A stretch of DNA of 64,000 bases from Gnetum montanum (taxonomy: Eukaryota; Streptophyta; Gnetopsida; Gnetales; Gnetaceae). The notes under the pieces were generated by a model. That model was not told the origin of the DNA. It saw nothing but the letters and a program-made list of their open reading frames with translations, and searched no databases. This document shows, one piece after another, positions 35,904 to 46,052 of this stretch (the stretch's first letter is position 1; each line of letters begins with the position of its first letter). Position numbers and translations under genes: made by a program. The DNA lies in NCBI GenBank assembly GCA_015680685.1, contig MNCI01008665.1, positions 271,535 to 335,534 of the forward strand, given 5' to 3'.

Positions 35904-37438
35904 ATGGCAAGCAAGGTTTTGGTCATTGGGGCAACTGGATACATTGGCAAGCACATTGCCAAGGCAAGTGTATCTCTGGGACACCCAACATTCATTCTGA
36001 CAAGAGAAAGCACAACTCAAGATCCCAACAAAGCCCAACTCATTGAATCCTTCAAAGCCTCTGGCATCTCCATTTTACAAGTGAGATCTATTCAACTTAA
36101 TTTCTTTTCCCTGTTTAAGTTTATGTTTATTATATACTTGGTCGTTGTTTCCTGTTGATGAAATCAACAGTAAAATTTTTTCTTTCTTTAAATTTTCTTA
36201 GACGAAAGTCTTGATTGTTAGAGTTTGTTTAGTGGACAAAAATTTGATAGGCTGGTTTCGTTATGTTTAAAAGTGGGTTAAAATTGAGAAAGTGTGGGTA
36301 TGTGAGAGTAGGGTTCTGTGGATGACCATAAGAGCTTGGTTGTGGCCATAAAGCAAGTGGATATTGTCATTTCCGCCATCACTTCTCCATTAGTCCCGGA
36401 TCAGAGTAAAATAATCAAAGCCATCAAGGAGGCTGGAAATGTTAAGGTAACAAACAGATCGCATACATAGATCCTTTCTTTGAAAGCTTGTAGCATTTCA
36501 AAGTTTTGATTTTCTTCTGGATTGACGAGGGTTAAGGCTTACATTTTAACGCCCATAGAGTTTTGATTGTGCTGTTTCTTTTTTTTTATTTTTTGGTTTA
36601 ATTTGGTATTTTGCAGAGATTTTTGCCATCAGAATTCGGTGTCGATGTTGACAGAGTGCAGGGAGTGGAGCCTGCCAAGAGCATATTTGAACAGAAAATC
36701 AAAATCCGGAGAGAAATTGAGGCAGAGGGAATCCCTCATACATATATTTGCTGCGGTTTCTTTGCTGGGTATTTCCTTCCAACACTTTGTCAGAGTGGAG
36801 TGACAGCCCCTCCCAGAGACAAGGTCGTTGTTCTTGGTGATGGCAATCCTAAGGGTATGTATTTTTGCATTGCCTGCTCGCAATTGAGTTTCATTTTAAT
36901 TTCTCTGTTTCCTCTGTGTGTTTCCTGAAATTGTTTTATATTTTTGTTCACCTTTTAATTGTTGACCTGGAAAAACATTTCAGTTGTGTTTGTTAAGGAG
37001 GAAGATATTGGAACATACACAATCAAGGCAGCAGATGACCCAAGAACTCTTAACAAGAATGTTCATTTCAGGCCTCCTGCAAACACGTTATCCTTCAATG
37101 AACTGGTAGCATTATGGGAGAAGAAGATCGGCAAAACTTTGGAGAAAACTTATTTAAGTGAAGAGCAGGTTTTGAAAACCATTGCAGGCAAGTAATTTTG
37201 TTCTTTTGGGACCAATTCTCTCTGCTCGATCTAAAGCAAATCAAACTTACTAAAATATTGAACGTTCCCTTTGTTTGGTACAGAGACTCCATTTCCAGGG
37301 AATGTGTTGGTGGCCATTGAGCATGTGGCTTTTGTGAGGGGGCATGTAACCAATTTTGGAACTGATGTGGAAGCGTCCCAACTTTACCCAGACGTGAAAT
37401 ACACCACTGTTGATGAGATTCTGAGCCAGTTTGTGTGA
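35904..37438 (+). CDS. Phenylcoumaran benzylic ether reductase / isoflavone reductase-like, five exons
   Basis: NADPH-dependent reductase of the atypical SDR family that includes PCBER, pinoresinol-lariciresinol reductase and isoflavone reductase; PCBER-type enzymes cleave a benzylic ether of 8-5' neolignans in the cytosol. Exons: 35904-36080, 36312-36446, 36617-36854, 36984-37187, 37284-37438, giving 302 residues (family usually about 308). The NADPH loop GATGYIG is at residues 9-15. GSVDDHKSL opens exon 2; RFLPSEFG and VEPAKSIFEQKIKIRR are in exon 3, with Lys131 at the place of the catalytic Lys. AGYFLP, TAPPRDKVV and VVFVKEEDIGTYTIK follow, and the end is LYPDVKYTTVDE. Likeness to PCBER exceeds that to pinoresinol-lariciresinol reductase by eye. 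No stops; probably functional. About five residues (usually EIGPAG-like) are missing before VEASQLYP. Intron 4 has a GC donor and intron 1 a poor acceptor. Confidence 0.92.
37188..37283 (+). other. GC-AG intron 4 of the reductase gene
   Basis: Exon 4 ends ATTGCAG and the intron starts GCAAGT, which is the consensus of rare GC donors. Exon 5 begins AGACTCC after TTTGGTACAG. Only this junction keeps the frame (GAG ACT CCA, reading ETPFPGN). The GT four bases further on (37191) would shift the frame. Confidence 0.85.
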
Positions 37439-37902
37439 GTGTTGCTGTCACCTTGGAATCATCTGAATTTCAGAGCTTTTCAAGGGTTATGAATAATTAC
37501 CGTAAAAAACGTTTGTGATATGGTTTGGATCCTAAGACATTTTGGTGCTTTTCTTTGTTTTCTTATAATGCTGTTTAAGAAAATAATCCTATGTGGCCGT
37601 TCTAAGCATCTTCAAGGGCATGGAGTTTTAAATACCTGCTCCAACTGAATTCTGTGTAATAGATCCGTAGGTGGTCACATGGAGGAAATAAATAGTCCAT
37701 TTACGTATTATCATCGCCCGTGACTTTAAGCCTCCACTGCTTAATGTTAGTTTTGAGAGTACATCTAAAAAACCATGAAAACTGAGACTCTCAAAGTCTT
37801 CGTCTTGTTGTTTATGAATATTTAATGTAATACTTTCTTGACTGCCATGAAAGGGAAATAAAATTAAGTTTGTGAGATACCGGAACCAGCAGTTTTTATT
37901 TT
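37439..37902 (+). other. 3' UTR and downstream flank of the reductase gene
   Basis: AATAAA words at 37688 (GAAATAAATAG) and 37857 (AATAAAATTAAG) are candidate polyadenylation signals 250-420 bp after the stop. No other gene is seen. Confidence 0.45.
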
Positions 37903-38060
37903 CTGTGTTTTTTCTCACGGGAAATGACTCTGTGATCACTTGCTCATTAAATGCAATGTCAATGATATGGCATCACGTTGTCTGTTTTTTTTTTCACGGT
38001 AAATGACTCTGTGGTCACATGCTCATTAAATGCAATTTCAATGACATGGCATCACTCCAT
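37903..38060. repeat. 79-bp tandem duplication downstream of the reductase gene
   Basis: 37903-37981 and 37982-38060 share CACGG.AAATGACTCTGTG, GTCA/ATCAC.TGCTCATTAAATGCAAT and ATGGCATCAC with a handful of differences. Each unit has one TGACTC word. Confidence 0.85.
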
Positions 38061-38438
38061 GACATGGTCTTCGATCCCACAAAAGGGTAACAGAGAGCCA
38101 AACTTGGTAAAATCTCCCACTTTAAGTAGCCTTGGCGCATTTTTGTGGCTGAAGCAATTGATCATACTTTTGAGTTCATGGTTTGAAATGGTTTTTTGTT
38201 TCTGGCAACCTGTGCCTTACATGTTTAGCAAGTAATGTATACATGGTAATGTCTTTTATGAATGTTTTGTTACACTATAAGTAGTTTTTTTTTAATGATG
38301 TCTTTGTAATTGTTGTCTTTTTATAACTAATGTAAAGACTTTTTTTTTGTTAGTAATAGTTTTGTAAAGTTACAAAAGAATAGCTAGAAAATAGCATTCA
38401 ATTTATAACATTGTTGCTCTATTGTACATTTGATGTCG

Positions 38439-38522
38439 GCATCATGATTATCATCTTAGCCTTGTTTCAATAAAATGGGGGCATTATGATTATCATCTTA
38501 GCCTTGTTTCACTATAGATGGG
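38439..38522. repeat. 42-bp tandem duplication
   Basis: GCATCATGATTATCATCTTA at 38439 recurs as GCATTATGATTATCATCTTA at 38481, each followed by GCCTTGTTTCA. The segment 38061-38438 before it holds nothing recognised beyond T-runs. Confidence 0.85.
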
Positions 38523-38544
38523 ATCAGTCGCCTCTATGAAGAGT

Positions 38545-39024
38545 TACACTATAGATTGGAAACAAAATGGATGAAAATGAAGAGAAACATGCTCTTCAAC
38601 ATGAGAGATAATTGAAATTCTTTAATATGACATCAAATGGTCTTAGATTTAATACAAAGGATGCTTTCAAGAATTGAAATAACTTAGAAATATTAGAGAC
38701 TTATCAATGTGCATTGAGAATGAATCAAATTGAGTAAAGCTTTACTAAAAACTTCAAATGACTTGAAATGAAAGGAATCTTTATATTCTTCCTACAAATT
38801 CTTCTCTTCTTTGAATCTTTGATGATATTTATGTATTGTGAAATATAAGAGCTTTAAGAGTTATATTCCCAGACATCCCAAATTATAATTCGCTTCTAAT
38901 AGAATATTTCTCAAGTGATGCATTCAACTTATTCATCATTTATGACCTATGTAATTACAAATTTTTCTTAATAATAAAGCATATAGAAGCCATAAATGAG
39001 TCCCACTAACAATGAGGTGTTAGT
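38545..39024. repeat. Dispersed repeat R1, internally deleted copy
   Basis: 38545-38862 matches 24345-24660, and 38862-39024 matches 25418-25583 directly after it. Both copies end in CCCACTAACA.TGAGGTGTTAG. The copy is cut on the right by an LTR start at 39025. Confidence 0.8.
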
Positions 39025-39432
39025 TGATGAAGTGTCATTAGTTGATGCGTTGACTAGGTTGCGTATACGCGGTCGTGTCGATACAGCCTTCCATGCGTCA
39101 ACGTGGTCCTGTTTATGTGGAGCCTATTTTAGCCTATAAATAAGAGGGCCTTCTGCCTCATTGGGGTACCTTTTTGTCAATTGTAGCGAAGCTTTTGCAG
39201 TTTGTTCCCACAGGAGATAGAATATATTCCAAGTGCCCGCAGCAGGTGTAAGAAAAGTGGTCGGCTCTTTATTCGAGTGTTGATGTATCTGAGCCCATTG
39301 GCATGACAACAATAAAGATGAACTCTTCAAGCATTCCTTGTAGCATTTAGACTTAGTTATTTAATGCATTCAATAGTTTAATATGTTTATGCTTTGTTAA
39401 TTACTTAAGTTTCTGTCATTGTTATTTTAATC
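39025..39432 (+). repeat. Athila-like LTR fragment, plus strand
   Basis: Starts TGATGAAGTGTC and has a TATA-type TATAAATA at 39135-39142. The later part (TTTATTCGAGTGTTGATGTA and CAATAAAGATGAACTCTTCA) matches A3 LTR positions 18440-18510. Only the first half or so of an LTR is present. It abuts the C3 LTR remnant. Confidence 0.7.
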
Positions 39433-39563
39433 GCTATTTTTGGTAGATGTTTACTATAGACATAAAAAAATAGGACACACTTGTTTAGGTCTTCTCCAAG
39501 TGCTAAAACTATAAAAATAACTTGTAGGACAAACACAAGGGAATCAAAAGAGATGTTCCTACA
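39433..39563 (-). repeat. C3 3' LTR remnant
   Basis: The 131 bp match the first part (minus strand) of the C2 LTR (GGTCTTCTCCAAGTGCTAAA and AGAGATGTTCCTACA). An internal deletion joins a TTTGGTAGATGTTTACTA piece to this end, and most of the LTR is missing. Confidence 0.7.
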
Positions 39564-39599
39564 CTAGGTCTTCCACCCTTAAAAAATGTGAACTCATGT

Positions 39600-40907
39600 G
39601 AACAAGGGAGTAGGGGTAGTAGTGATTCCCCACTAAATAACTTTGGTCTCATGGACCCATTAAACATCATCAATGGATTAATCCTTATAGTGGATCAAGT
39701 ATTCATGCCTCTAGACTTCCCTAGTGTTAGAAGCTTCCCTCCACTTAAGTATGATTACCTTCCTCTCCATCAAAGGCTTAGATTGATCAATAGCCCCATT
39801 TAACTCATCAATGCTACCCTGTATGGTCTTCTCATCAGTTGGTCCATGATAGTGCATAAGATCTAAAATATTAAATACAAACGACATACCAACATCGTTT
39901 GGTAAATTAATCTCAAAAGCATTGTCATTAATTTTAGCCTTAATTTTAAATGGATCCATCTTCTCTACTTTCAATTTGAAGAAATTAATTGCTCTTAACT
40001 GCTTAATCTTCAAGTACATCCAAACAAAGTCACCAACAACAAAATTAGGCTTCCACTTGCCCTCACTCCTCTTGAAGACTCTCTCTTTAGCCTTCTTCTT
40101 GAGATTTGATTTTACTTGTGCATGGAGATCCATCATCTCTTGCACAAAAGCAACATTAAGTTGAGCTTCACCATAAAAGCTCTTCAAAGTGTCCACCACC
40201 TTTGGACAAAACCCATAATTCACCTCAAATGGCCTTTTGCCAATTACACCATGAAAAACATTATTATATGAAAATTCAGCATGAAACAACAAGTTTTTCC
40301 ACTTGTTTGGTTGTCCATCACATAAACATCTTAACATGATTAGCAAGGATTTATTCACCACCTCTGTTTGGCCATTAAATTGTGGGTGATATGCACTAGA
40401 AAAATTCAACTTTTTCCCTAAAAGCTTTCAAAGAGATATCCAAAAATGACTTGTGAACTTGGAGTCTTTATCTCTAACAATATTCAAAGGAATACCATGC
40501 AACTTCACAACTTGCTGAAAAAAATTTGCAACATAAGAAGCATCACTCAAAGTCTTACATGAAATAAAATATGCCATATTAGAGAACCTATTCACAACAA
40601 CAAAAATTGCATTATTCCCACTCTTGATCTTTGGAATACCACTCACAAAGTCCATTGACACACTTTCCCATGGAACTTTAGGAATTAGCAAGGGCATATA
40701 GTGTCCATCCACATCTTTACCTCCTTTGAACTGTTAACATGTTATGCACTCCATAAATTTTGAAACTTCTGTTGCTATACGATGCCAAAAATAGTGCCTA
40801 CCCACAAGCTCCAATGTTTTATCCTTGCCCATGTGACTTGCGATGCCACTACAATGATTTTTTTAAAAAAATCTTCTTCCTAAAAATCATAATTAGGAAC
40901 ACATACT
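39600..40907 (-). pseudogene. C3 chromovirus integrase and chromodomain
   Basis: Same family as C1 and C2. From 40907 leftward: zinc finger remnant, then MDGHYMPLLIPKVPWESVSM (40712), SMDFVSGIPKIKSGNNAIF, IVRDKDSKFTSHF, a frame change at about 40420, FSSAYHPQFNGQTEVVNKSL (40405) and FHAEFSYNNVFHGVIGKRP. KKAKERVFKRSEGKWKPNF and KMDPFKIKAKIND then lead to a chromodomain-like tail (HEYLIHYKD, ND..WVHETKVI) near 39700-39620. All three integrase catalytic residues (D, D, E) are kept, and this copy retains the 24 codons lost in C2. It is broken at 40907 by an LTR. Confidence 0.85.
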
Positions 40908-41044
40908 GATGAGCAGTGAGGTACCCCTACTTTCGACCATACGAATCACAAGCATTCACGCATGATCATGTTGAGCTCTGCAAACCTTAAGTTCTTAAGT
41001 ACATTGGTTTCAAGGAAGTGAAATCCAATTAGAATGATTATTAT
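40908..41044 (-). repeat. A6, Athila-like LTR end fragment
   Basis: Begins TGATGAGCAGTGAGG (the reverse of an LTR ...CTGCTCATCA end) immediately after C3 sequence. It includes the family words CCATACGAATCACAAGC and AAGTACATTGG. After 137 bp a second LTR end begins, so A4 appears to have inserted inside this LTR. Confidence 0.6.
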
Positions 41045-41903
41045 TGATGAACGGTGAAGTAACCCTATGCCCAACCATATGAATCACAAAGCGTTCACAC
41101 GTGATCTAGTCGAATTCTGTGGACTTTATTATTTCCAGTGCACCAATTCTCTAGAAAGTGAATCTTGCCTTAAGGTCAATTTTTGTCTTTCCAATTACAC
41201 TTGTGACATGTAATGGTATGGTTAAGTGTAATTGAGGCATTTCATTTTTATCATTTTGTATTTTTATGGTTTTGATGCTTAAAGAGGAATAAAGTAGTTG
41301 GACTAACTAATTTAATTAAATAATCAGCTAATGTCTAACTAGTCTTAACATAAGCGTATGATCCCTCTTTCTACACATGTCCTGAACCCACATATCCACT
41401 GCTGGGCAACTAAGTGTTACACTATTTGGCATACTATGCAATAACGTTGCTGGGATTACTAAGCGAATGCGTGTTACGCTCGAAGTGGCCATACTTATGT
41501 GTGTAATGTACCTTGCTGAATTGCTTCATTAACTTAATTACTAAAAACATTTAATAAATAATTGAAAACATCAAATAGATAATTGAAAACATTAAATGCA
41601 TAAATAAAATATTTAATCTATCCAAAGTGCTACAAGGTTTATCAGAAAGCTCATCTTTATTGCTGCACACACTGTCATGCTCATGTACAAGAATGCTTGA
41701 ATAAGGATCTGCACACTTAATGACTCCTGCTGTGGGCACTTGGGAGGAAAATTCTAACTTTCAAATGGAAAACCTATAAGAGCTTCATTGCAACTATAAT
41801 CTCTAATTACCATAAATGCAACAAGTAGGCGAGTATTTATAGTAAAACCAACACTGCATTGATGGGGCCTCGTCGATGTAGCCAACTGAACTGTGACTCA
41901 TCA
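41045..41903 (-). repeat. A4 3' LTR
   Basis: An 859-bp LTR, minus strand, from TGATGAGTCACAG (41903) to a TCATCA end (41045). The right flank is the polypurine tract GTCGTGGGGGTA (minus strand, 41904-41915), so this is the 3' LTR. A TATA-type box on the minus strand is at 41834-41841. Confidence 0.8.
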
Positions 41904-44900
41904 TACCCCCACGACTGAATGAAAACTTTTCCTTGGGTTATTTTACACAATTCCGAAGGTATGGGATTATTGAATAACTTTTTTCAAACAAAACAAAATG
42001 ACTAACTTGATAAAAAATGGAGTGCTCAGGTGTACAGATGAACACATTACAAAAAATGACGATGTTCAAGACACAAAATTGAACACCATGACACATCTCT
42101 TCAAAATCGAACAACACGTTCCTTGATGGCATGAAGTGTGGTGTAGAAGATCAAATAGTCCTAGGTGGTGGTGGCTCCTAAGGTTCCGAGGGACCTTCAT
42201 CAGCTTCATGCACGAGTAGCGGTTGAGGTGGCTGCAATTGTCTTGTTGTTGCCACAACTTTAGGTGAGTGGTAGAAAGCATCTAGCAGTGGTTTCATTTT
42301 CTCCTCCTTTTAGGATCGTGCACCATCCATGTAGCTTCACCAATGTGGGTTGGAATGGACACATCCTAGGGACATGGAATTGTTGGAAATAACTCTTTCG
42401 TGTTGACGAACCAGGTACCGAATTATTTACATTCAATGTTGAACACCTTGACTATGTCCTTCAACTCTTGGTAGTCATTCATTTGTTTGGCTATGTTCTC
42501 AGCAATTGATTGTTAGTTTGTGAACCCTACTTTAAGAACTTCAGGTTTAGCATTTGCAGTCTCAAACTTCTGCTTGGTGTCTTTGTGGTGCTTGAACTCT
42601 CCCTCGTATAACAATACAAGCTAGCCACTTGCTTCTCTAACTTTGAACATGGCTGTCTGGTAGTCAACATTGCTAGATTTGCATATTAGAGATTAGCCAA
42701 CTTCATATATTCTGTCATTTCTTCAATTTACAACTCCTTCAAGCAAATCTACACTTTGTTGTAGGCATCGATCCCATCAACAATGCGTTGATACATCTCT
42801 TCCTTTTTGGAGTTTCTAAAGGGTTTCCTTCATTTTTTCCTTCACCATTTGAATGTGTTTCTCATTGACTTATTTCTACAGGCCATCCTCGTCTTCGTAG
42901 TGATCCTTCACTTTTTCAACTTTGAGGGCTTGATTCTTCCAGGTGGCGATTTCGATGGCATACTTTTGGCACAATGCATGCACTTCCTCAATTGACAGAT
43001 TTCAATTTTCTATAGCCAATCTCCTTCATTTAGTGTTCACCTTAGTAAGCTACTCATGACATTGATGAATAAATTCTTGTATTTCATCCTTCTGAGCATC
43101 AACATTTCGTGAGTGATGATTTTGTGTAGTTAGGGTCTCATTCTCCTAGGGCATCTAAGCCAAGTCCTTCTAGATTGAGTACATTTTTGCTTCAACTATG
43201 GACTAGTTAAAGATGGCTATTATTACCTCCTTCTTAGCCTTTTGTAATCGTTCTTGAAGCTATTTGAAAGCTTCATCTCTAGTTATTATTGGGCTGAGGA
43301 TCGTAGGATCAACAAGTTAGGCATGTGGTTTGGCAACCTCTACGGCCAAGTGTTGATTTTGTTCTTGAGCCATTTGAAGTTGCCCCTCCAAAATAATGCA
43401 TTTTCCCTTTTCATTTAGTAGCTTTGATTAGGTTGTAGTGATGTCTTCTGGAAAATTAAAGATATCTAGAGTTGGTTGCCCGATCCCACCAGTCGTTCTA
43501 CAATTCTTCATGCTGGGTTGCATTTAAATTTCTACTAATCATGCCTGCAGATATTTGCACATCTTGAAGTGCATATACATCTAGTATAGACACCATAGGT
43601 GCATTCAGTGCCTCAACAACATGTTCAGTAACCACTATAGTTGTTGTTTCCTGCCCTTGCTACTACATTACCAAGACAGTTGCCTCTTTGCCTTCCTCCA
43701 AATGCACTGAGAAAGTGATGACATTCCTAGAGATTTCTAGGAATAAATGGTGTTGCGATAAAGGCATTGTCATCTCCCAAGCATTAGGATCCAACCTCGC
43801 AAATAGCTGCGTTCATTGGGTAGAGAAAATTGGACCACCCCTCTCCATTTAGCTAATTATTTGGGTCATCTCATTAAGTTGACTCATTGCTGGTTGGTAC
43901 GCAGATGGATCTACCCCACTTGTTCTTGCATGTTACTGTTATTTACTTAAGAGTTGCTGTTGAATTTTGCATAAACACTCAATAGCTACATGGGCCTCTG
44001 GCATTTTTTCTTGAGTGCATTATGGTGGCAACTACCCCTCTTCTTGAGTCGTTGTTGGCATCTTTTCTTTCATGATCTCGAACCATGAGGCCAAAGGAGC
44101 ATGCCTGATGGTATCATTGGAGTAGTAGATGGTGCCTGATCTTTTACAAAGTTTTTCGATGAGGCATGCAAAGGGAAAGGTCTTCCTTCCATGTTTATTT
44201 TCCTTGAAGCATTTTTGGATCTCTAAGTAAATTAGGAGTTGAACATTGATGAGAAATTTTTCACTTAGAGTGGAGCATGCTCAAGCGAAGAAAGCAGTCA
44301 CATTGCTTGGCCTCACCGTTGGGTTGAGGTGATAGGCCACAATTTTGAAATAAATTTGCTCCGTTAATGTGAGCATGCTATACTCCTTACAATCAATCTC
44401 GTAGCATCACTATGTCCACTTCTTCTTTGCCTCAGGATTACTTTTCATGGATAGTTCTTCCAACTATGTTCCAGTGTCAAAAAAACCCTAGTGCTTGTGT
44501 GATAACTTTTGCCACATAGAACACTTGAATGTCATTGATTTTGATAGTGGACCCTAACCTTTGATTACTTCAAAAGAGATATGTCTCTCCCATATACCAT
44601 TCCCCATTGGATGTGATGATTGGCCACATGGAAGAGGTTTGCAGTTGAGTCTTGACATCTGCTAGAGCTTTGTCAAGGAATGGCTTGAAGTTGATCTCCT
44701 GAAGAATTGATCGTTAAATTTCTCAGGACCCAATGATGTCAAGATAAGCTTGAGTCAAAGTGACCTCAAGCCATGGCATGGGTTTAGGCACTTCTCCTTA
44801 TTGTGATTATTTAATAATTACTTATTCTTCTAGAATCTATCAGACAGATTCCACTATAGGCTCCTCACGAAGAGGTCCTATTACATGGGTTAGTTCTAGT

Positions 44901-45001
44901 GGTTCTTGGGCTTGTTCTTATCAGCCCCTTCCAGCCCTAGGCTGCTTCTCCCTTGGTTGAGTGGGTTCTCCTTCCTGTGGATATTTCTGTTTTAGTACCA
45001 T
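41904..45001 (-). pseudogene. A4 extra 3' ORF, decayed
   Basis: Accessory ORF of A4, read from ATG at 45001 (MVLKQKYPQEGEP, then REKQPRAGRG and a stop). The N-terminal domain has NGEWYMGETYLF at about 44610-44575, then STIKINDIQVFYVAKVI. A coiled-coil-like middle covers about 43500-42500 with many Glu, Gln, Lys and Leu codons. The C-terminal part near 42350-42160 keeps a block equivalent to the A3 C-terminus (PKVVATTRQ-like, then EPPPPRT). It matches A3 15205-17955 and A5 49064-46240 in order and length. Many stops; function unknown. The last part (41904-42150) is 3' untranslated sequence with the polypurine tract. Plus-strand frames at 42807-42995 are shadows. Confidence 0.6.
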
Positions 45002-45188
45002 ATATAATCAAAATGAGACCATAGGTTAGCAATAGTTATGTAACTTTAAGCAATTGGGATACCTTTATCTCTTAAGAATAGTTACACTTTGGCTAAGTTG
45101 TGATTATGGCTGATTTAATTATTCCAATTATTATTTTATCTATATATTATTGGTAATAATTCATCCCAAAGGTTGTTAGAAGGGTTAA
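45002..45188 (-). other. A4 sequence upstream of the extra ORF
   Basis: Matches the 100 bp before the A3 extra ORF on the opposite strand. It ends where the A5 LTR begins, so A5 inserted about 190 bp before the A4 extra ORF. Confidence 0.6.
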
Positions 45189-46052
45189 TGATGAGTGGCT
45201 AGGTGTCCCTACACTCAACCATACGAATACAAGTGTGTACACACCAACCAATCGAGCTTTGCAGATGAACTAGTTGTGGCATCTAAATAGTTACATGTTG
45301 ATCGCAGCTTGTTTTCTTCCCACTTGGACTAGTATTTGCTTTGTCACGTATGGTTTAGTCTAGAGTGAGGTGTATGATGTGATTCCTAATTATTATGCTA
45401 CTCCTAAGTCAATGGGAATTAACTTGGGTGAACTAATAGACGATGGAAAATAAAGTCTAAGCTAGCCTAAGTGCGATAAGCATCTATCCTTAATCATTCA
45501 TATACATCTTGAACCTTGTGTGCTACTTCTGGGATTACCAAGTGCAAACTACTGGAGCACTACTAGATACGCTACTCGATTACCAAGTAGTTACACTTAA
45601 ATGTTTGTGATTAAGATGTACTCCTTCTGCATTAATAATGGGAATAGTAAATGATGATAAATGAAATATAAATGAAGAAAATAATAAATAACAAATAAAA
45701 ATTAAACAATTAAAAAGCTAAGTGAATGTTGCAATGATGGAGTAATCTTGATCTTTATTACCGATTGTGTATGTGTCCAAGTACGTCACACTTGAACAAA
45801 GGCTTCGTATAGTTACAACATCACATTGCGAACATGCACTTGGGATAGGAACTAAAAACTAATTGAAAACTAACAAAATGACTTTATCCTAAAACTTACT
45901 AAGAGACTCCTTTCCTATGCACCTAAGTACTATATTTATAGGCCTACACAGGAATCATGATATCATGTATTCAATATCGTTATCCAAGCTGCAATATCAT
46001 GTACCCATTATTGAGTATCTGATATCAGGGGTTGGCAAACCATGATTCATCA
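45189..46052 (-). repeat. A5 3' LTR
   Basis: An 864-bp LTR, minus strand, from TGATGAATCATGG (46052) to CACTCATCA (45189). The right flank is the polypurine tract ATCGTGGGGGTA (minus strand, 46053-46064), so this is a 3' LTR. A TATA-type box (minus strand) is at 45933-45940. Confidence 0.8.

Noticed and set aside
35620-36038. Minus-strand frames overlapping the reductase start
   Set aside because: They overlap the conserved GATGYIG exon antisense and match nothing recognised.
36959-37195. Reading the reductase exon 4 frame as starting at 36959
   Set aside because: The upstream part is intron 3; the conserved protein joins at 36984 (VVFVKEED).
35904-37438. Pinoresinol-lariciresinol reductase as the product
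   Set aside because: The VEPAK, TAPPRDKV, VVFVKEED and YPDVKYTTVDE blocks fit PCBER/IFR-like members better by eye; phylogeny would be decisive.
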